A DNA stretch of 19,814 nucleotides from NCBI GenBank assembly GCA_016867505.1, contig VGJH01000004.1:1-19814 (forward strand). The letters are read 5' to 3'. Source of the DNA: Candidatus Bathyarchaeota archaeon. Lineage in GTDB: Archaea > Thermoproteota > Bathyarchaeia > TCS64. Below are positions 16,729 to 19,814 of the stretch, piece after piece. The notes under the pieces are model-generated. The model worked only from the letters and a program-made list of their open reading frames with translations. It searched no databases and was not told where the DNA came from. The translations under genes and the position numbers were made by a program. Position 1 is the stretch's first letter. Each line of letters opens with the position of its first letter.

Positions 16729-17853
16729 TTAGGTGTTTACTAGTTTAAGAATGGCATTAACAATATCTTCATTACTAATCCCTGGAATATCGACTTTATG
16801 ACTGTTAAAGAATTCATTAATAATTTTTTTAATATTTAATTCATTTATTATAGTTCCTGCTAATGTTTCTTCAAGATTTTTAATCGATTCTTTGGGATTG
16901 GCAAAGAAGTCACCACGAATTTGGATGTTTAGAATTTGATTTTGTTTAAGTTCTGCTCTGATGCGTAGCATTTTTATTGTTTTATAATCAACCTCTGATA
17001 CTTTTATTTCATGAGCAATTTTTATTGATCTACCAGTTTTTGATGAGTATGGTGCTTCCATGTAAAGCCATTCATGGCTAAGATTTCTAGGTAAAGTTTT
17101 TTCTTTAAAAATCTTCCATTCAGCTTCAAGTGGTTCTAATTTAACTAGTTTTATTCCTAAAATATTTTGAAATTGTTCTAAATATTTCATTTTAATATAA
17201 TTAATTGAAGGAACCTGATTTAATTCTCTTTTAAGACTAGTTACCCAATCAATCATGCTTTTAGCAATTTTATCTCTAAATTTTTCATCAGGTACTCTTA
17301 AAACTCGTGCCATTTGTTCATAATCTAAATCAAGTATAATGTTACCAACCAGAATAGTAGTTGATTCACTGGTACTTGCACCATTTCCTGAAATTTTTTT
17401 GTTATTCACTACCACGTCATTCAGTGGTTTGAAATCTGCAGATAAACCTAAAGAGCGATACGTTTCAACTGTTACAGATAATAGTTTTTCAAATAATTTA
17501 TCAATATTTGTTGGTATAACCTGACTTTGTTTAGATATTATTTGATAAAATAGTTGGTTACTATCAAGATATGTGGCTCCTCCCCCTTGGCTTCTTCTAA
17601 TTATAGGTAATTTTTTCTTTTGAGTATATTGTAGATCAATTTCTTTTTCTAAATCTTGATGATATCCAATGCATGCATAGGCTGATGAGGGTATGACTAG
17701 AATTAGAGTGTTGGGGCTTAGACCATTTTCAACTGTCTCTGCGATTGATTCATAAAATGTTTGAGCAATGTAAGGGTCTGCATATCCAAGGTCAATTAAA
17801 CGCCATTGTTCTATATTTAATCCCAACCTATTTCTTGTTCTTAGCTTTCTCAT
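16729..17853 (-). CDS. lplA: Lipoate-protein ligase with fused C-terminal accessory domain
   Basis: This enzyme activates lipoate (or octanoate) with ATP and attaches it to a lysine of lipoyl-domain proteins. The 374-residue protein has R-R-S-Q-G-G-G-A-T-Y-L-D at residues 86-97, the lipoate-binding loop of the LplA/LipB fold. D-V-V-V-N-N-K-K-I-S-G-N-G follows, with K153 matching the catalytic lysine of E. coli LplA. From about residue 235 there is a second domain resembling the LplA C-terminal accessory domain. In Thermoplasma this is a separate LplB protein; here it is fused. The ATG at 17851-17853 overlaps the end of the gcvH-like gene by 26 bases; a TTG at 17824-17826 would instead start just after that stop. 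Adjacency to a lipoyl-carrier gene makes that protein the likely substrate. An octanoyltransferase role is the alternative. Confidence 0.88.
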   Translation of the reverse strand: MRKLRTRNRLGLNIEQWRLIDLGYADPYIAQTFYESIAETVENGLSPNTLILVIPSSAYACIGYHQDLEKEIDLQYTQKKKLPIIRRSQGGGATYLDSNQLFYQIISKQSQVIPTNIDKLFEKLLSVTVETYRSLGLSADFKPLNDVVVNNKKISGNGASTSESTTILVGNIILDLDYEQMARVLRVPDEKFRDKIAKSMIDWVTSLKRELNQVPSINYIKMKYLEQFQNILGIKLVKLEPLEAEWKIFKEKTLPRNLSHEWLYMEAPYSSKTGRSIKIAHEIKVSEVDYKTIKMLRIRAELKQNQILNIQIRGDFFANPKESIKNLEETLAGTIINELNIKKIINEFFNSHKVDIPGISNEDIVNAILKLVNT

Positions 17854-18259
17854 CTTTTAACCATGCTTCTAAAGCTGGTTTATCGTTCCCCAGAATAAGT
17901 GTCTTAATTTCTTCAGTAATTTTTGTAGGCTTGACCAATGCCACCCACCCCTTCCCATAAGGATCTTTGTTTATTAATGAGGGGTCTTTGAGTACTTCTT
18001 CATTCATTTGAATTAATTCGCCAGATATTGGAATTTTTAGGCTCCCTACCCATTTACCACTTTCAATACTTCCTAAGGTTTTTCCAGCTTCAATCATTGC
18101 ACCTGGTTTTCTGGCTTTAAGATTAAGTATTTTACCAGCTGCTTGCTGTGCCCAATCATTGTATCCTACACGTACATTTGATCCTTCGATTTTAACCCAC
18201 ATATGTTCTCGATGATAGTAAAGGTTATCAGGAAAATCGCTGCCTTCGATTCTTACCAT
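17828..18259 (-). CDS. GcvH-like lipoyl carrier protein with variant lipoylation motif
   Basis: A 143-residue H-protein homologue. In the glycine cleavage system, H-protein carries the aminomethyl group on lipoyl-lysine between GcvP, GcvT and the dehydrogenase. Family marks seen are H-R-E-H-M-W-V-K-I-E-G, R-V-G-Y-N-D-W-A-Q, P-I-S-G-E-L, N-E-E-V-L-K-D-P and D-P-Y-G-K-G-W. The lipoylation hairpin reads E-S-G-K-W (66-70, K69 modified) instead of the usual E-S-V-K-A, and a charged C-terminal tail of about 25 residues is added. The ATG at 18257-18259 is chosen because the conserved fold begins there. The frame runs upstream to 18346, but that part is hydrophobic and unlike H-proteins. lplA overlaps its 3' end. 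With no gcvP or gcvT in view, it may serve another lipoyl-dependent system, as LbpA-type proteins do. Confidence 0.85.
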   Translation of the reverse strand: MVRIEGSDFPDNLYYHREHMWVKIEGSNVRVGYNDWAQQAAGKILNLKARKPGAMIEAGKTLGSIESGKWVGSLKIPISGELIQMNEEVLKDPSLINKDPYGKGWVALVKPTKITEEIKTLILGNDKPALEAWLKDEKAKNKK

Positions 18260-18290
18260 GAAATCATACACATCTATAAGAAAATAATAA

Positions 18291-18302
18291 TTTAGCGCTA
18301 AA
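18291..18302. promoter_or_regulatory. Perfect 12-base palindrome ahead of the gcvH-like gene
   Basis: TTTAGCGCTAAA lies about 32 bases before the gcvH-like ATG and overlaps where the TATA/BRE region of a short-leader promoter would be (CTAAATTATTAT reads on from it). It could be an operator. Palindromes of this size occur by chance in a window this long. Confidence 0.25.
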
Positions 18303-18391
18303 CCTTCATAAAATAAAGTAATAATTTTAATTAATTGGAATATCATTAGTAATCAAGCAGATTTTAAGTAAGTTTTACTTCATGTAAATTT

Positions 18392-18925
18392 ATGGATCTA
18401 GTCTACAATCCCGCTGAAGACTCTTATTTATTACAAAAATATGTTGAAAAACTTGTATATGGTAATGTTATCAATATTGGAACTGGTACCGGTGTTCAAG
18501 CATTAACAGCTGCTAGGAAAAATGAAGTATCTAAGGTTGTTGCTACTGATATTTCAATAAACGCAATATCTGTAGTGAAAGAATTAGTTGAAAGAAATGG
18601 GTTCTCCGATAAGGTAACCATAATTGAATCTGATTTATTCAACAATATTTATGAGAAATTTGATTGGATAATTTTTAACGCTCCATACTTACCATCAGAA
18701 AAGGCTTTAGTTGATTCAACATTTGATGGAGGTAAAACGGGTAAAGAAGTAATTGAAAGATTTTTAATTCAAGCAACAAATTTTCTTAAAGAAAATGGAC
18801 GAATTTTATTAATTTATTCTTCAGAAACAGGGATTACCGAGAGTTATGGATATAAATGGATTATTCTTGAAGAGCTACATATCTTTTTTGAAAGTATTTT
18901 TTGTGCAATGCTTGAACCATACTAA
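18392..18925 (+). CDS. HemK2/Mtq2-like class I SAM-dependent methyltransferase
   Basis: A 177-residue Rossmann methyltransferase of the archaeal/eukaryotic HemK2 type. The best-known role is methylation of the glutamine in the GGQ loop of release factor eRF1/aRF1, acting with a Trm112-type partner. The N-terminus Y-N-P-A-E-D-S-Y-L-L matches the family's start. SAM binding uses I-G-T-G-T-G-V-Q-A-L (29-38) and A-T-D-I-S at 51-55. The catalytic motif, usually N-P-P-Y, reads N-A-P-Y at 96-99. F-D-G-G-K-T-G-K-E-V-I then follows, as in the family. The length is slightly short of the roughly 190-200 residues usual for relatives. A TTTTAAGTA box about 25-30 bases ahead of the ATG suggests a leaderless or very short-leader transcript. 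It is divergent from the gcvH-like gene and converges on the carbamate kinase with a 9-base gap. Confidence 0.88.
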   Translation: MDLVYNPAEDSYLLQKYVEKLVYGNVINIGTGTGVQALTAARKNEVSKVVATDISINAISVVKELVERNGFSDKVTIIESDLFNNIYEKFDWIIFNAPYLPSEKALVDSTFDGGKTGKEVIERFLIQATNFLKENGRILLIYSSETGITESYGYKWIILEELHIFFESIFCAMLEPY

Positions 18926-18934
18926 AAATGAGTC

Positions 18935-19814
18935 TTAATCTTTGATAATTCTGGTCCCAGTTTTTCCTTCTAAGGCTTTAATTGCTTTTTCAAGACTGGT
19001 GATGATGCACAAATTACCTCCTGCTTCAATAAAATCACAAGCAGCCTCAATTTTTGGTGCCATACTTCCAACGCCAAATTGGTCTTCATTTAAATATTTT
19101 TTTGCTTGCTTAACTGATAATTGTTCAAAGGGTTTCTGATCTGGTTTACCATAGTTCATCATAACATGCTCTATATCTGTTAAAATTAAGAAAATATTAG
19201 CGTTCACGCCTAGCGATAATATGGCTCCAGCTCGATCCTTGTCAATGACAGCGTCAATCCCTTTCAAATTACCTTTTTCATCTAAAATTACTGGAATACC
19301 GCCACCGCCACCTGCTATGATGATGTTGTCCTTATCAACAGAATCTCGAATAATTTGGGACTCAATTATCTTTAATGGTTTAGGAGAAGGGACTATACGT
19401 CTCCAGGTTTTTTCACCGTTTGGTTTAACTTTTTTCATTAGCCATCCTTGTAACTCAGCTAATGTTTTTGCTTCATCTTCATTGAAAAACGGACCCACTG
19501 GTTTTGTTGGGTTCTTAAAATCTGGGTCATTACTATCAACTAGCACTTGAGTAATTATTGTAGCAACAACTTTGTTAGTATATTTTAGTTTATTTTGTAA
19601 AGATTGTTGAATCATGTATCCTATTTGACCTTGTGTCATTGCTCCCAGAATGGTGAGCGGTTGAGGAGGGACAAGGTTACGTGCGACTTCTGATTGTATT
19701 GCCAAGTCTCCAACTTGTGGACCATTACCATGAGTGATGATAACCTCATAACCTTGATTAGCTAACTCCGCAATTTGATGACAAGCGATTTCAACATTAT
19801 TTATCTGCTCTTCA
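18935..19814 (-). CDS. arcC: Carbamate kinase, partial (N-terminus outside window)
   Basis: This enzyme transfers phosphate between carbamoyl phosphate and ADP, usually making ATP from carbamoyl phosphate in arginine or purine fermentation. The frame is open through the right edge, so about the first 20-25 residues are missing. Visible family motifs are T-H-G-N-G-P-Q-V-G near the edge, then G-Q-I-G-Y-M-I-Q-Q, V-D-P/N-D-P-type segment V-D-S-N-D-P-D-F, P-T-K-P-V-G-P-F-F, W-R-R-I-V-P-S-P-K-P, I-I-A-G-G-G-G-G-I-P-V, A-V-I-D-K-D-R-A-G, L-T-D-I-E-H-V, G-S-M-A-P-K-I-E-A-A and the C-terminal G-T-R-I. All key regions look intact. A TTG at 19703-19705 is an internal leucine, not the start. No arginine deiminase or ornithine carbamoyltransferase gene is in view. 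Confidence 0.95.
   Translation of the reverse strand, partial: EEQINNVEIACHQIAELANQGYEVIITHGNGPQVGDLAIQSEVARNLVPPQPLTILGAMTQGQIGYMIQQSLQNKLKYTNKVVATIITQVLVDSNDPDFKNPTKPVGPFFNEDEAKTLAELQGWLMKKVKPNGEKTWRRIVPSPKPLKIIESQIIRDSVDKDNIIIAGGGGGIPVILDEKGNLKGIDAVIDKDRAGAILSLGVNANIFLILTDIEHVMMNYGKPDQKPFEQLSVKQAKKYLNEDQFGVGSMAPKIEAACDFIEAGGNLCIITSLEKAIKALEGKTGTRIIKD

Noticed and set aside
18260..18346. N-terminal extension of the gcvH-like protein (29 extra hydrophobic residues)
   Set aside because: H-proteins are soluble and begin close to the chosen ATG. The extension is Phe/Leu/Tyr-rich, reads through AT-rich promoter-like sequence and includes the palindrome at 18291-18302.
19221..19550. Open frame of 109 codons on the plus strand inside the carbamate kinase gene
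   Set aside because: It lies fully antisense to strongly conserved kinase motifs and its sequence is of low-information composition.
18935..19705. Carbamate kinase starting at TTG 19705
   Set aside because: The frame continues to the window edge and encodes the conserved T-H-G-N-G-P-Q-V-G motif, so the gene is simply cut by the window.
1..19814. CRISPR arrays, transposons or long direct repeats
   Set aside because: No regularly spaced repeats, transposase motifs or terminal inverted repeats were seen on reading either strand.

Overview
The window is AT-rich and reads as archaeal. Signs of this are TATA-like promoter boxes about 25 bases ahead of predicted starts, a class III (pilin/archaellin-type) signal peptide, an archaeal-type HemK2/Mtq2 methyltransferase, a tungsten-type aldehyde ferredoxin oxidoreductase (AOR) with its four-cluster iron-sulfur partner, an arginyl-tRNA synthetase with archaeal-like core motifs, and a tRNA gene without encoded CCA. 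The mix would fit an Asgard or other mesophilic anaerobic archaeon, but nothing here fixes the phylum. There are no rRNAs, insertion sequences, CRISPR arrays or phage genes. No gene-free stretch exceeds 300 bases.

Region 1 (1-3193, minus strand) holds translation and RNA-modification genes. They are argS (its C-terminus lies outside the window), a tRNA-Arg(CCG) immediately upstream of argS, a tRNA-dihydrouridine synthase, and an aminoglycoside-phosphotransferase-fold kinase.

Region 2 (3337-8913, plus) is one very large gene, divergent from the kinase. It has DUF4011, a split superfamily 1 helicase, a Vsr/PD-(D/E)XK-like domain and DUF3320. This is the layout of a single-gene antiphage protein, but key residues of the nuclease motif look replaced.

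Region 3 (8919-12566, minus) carries an exported transglutaminase-like protein, a type IV pilin-like protein, a major facilitator transporter broken by one base in an 8-T run, and a MoaD/ThiS-like sulfur carrier.

Region 4 (12659-16018, plus) begins with a two-gene operon: a four-cluster ferredoxin subunit overlapping an AOR by ATGA. The sulfur carrier lies divergently next to it and is a plausible source of sulfur for the pterin cofactor. A TyrA-type dehydrogenase follows; its Rossmann N-terminus sits in a different frame from the rest.

Region 5 (16168-18259, minus) runs gcvH-like, lplA, cyclophilin. A lipoyl-carrier protein with an unusual lipoylation motif sits next to the ligase that probably charges it. 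The window ends with a HemK2-like methyltransferase (plus) converging on a carbamate kinase (minus) that runs off the right edge.

I see no clearly new multi-gene system. The best leads are the helicase with a degenerate nuclease site, the transglutaminase/pilin pair, the noncanonical H-protein plus ligase, an AOR with a changed cluster ligand, an ArgRS with TIGT in place of HIGH, and two one-base frame breaks in T-runs.
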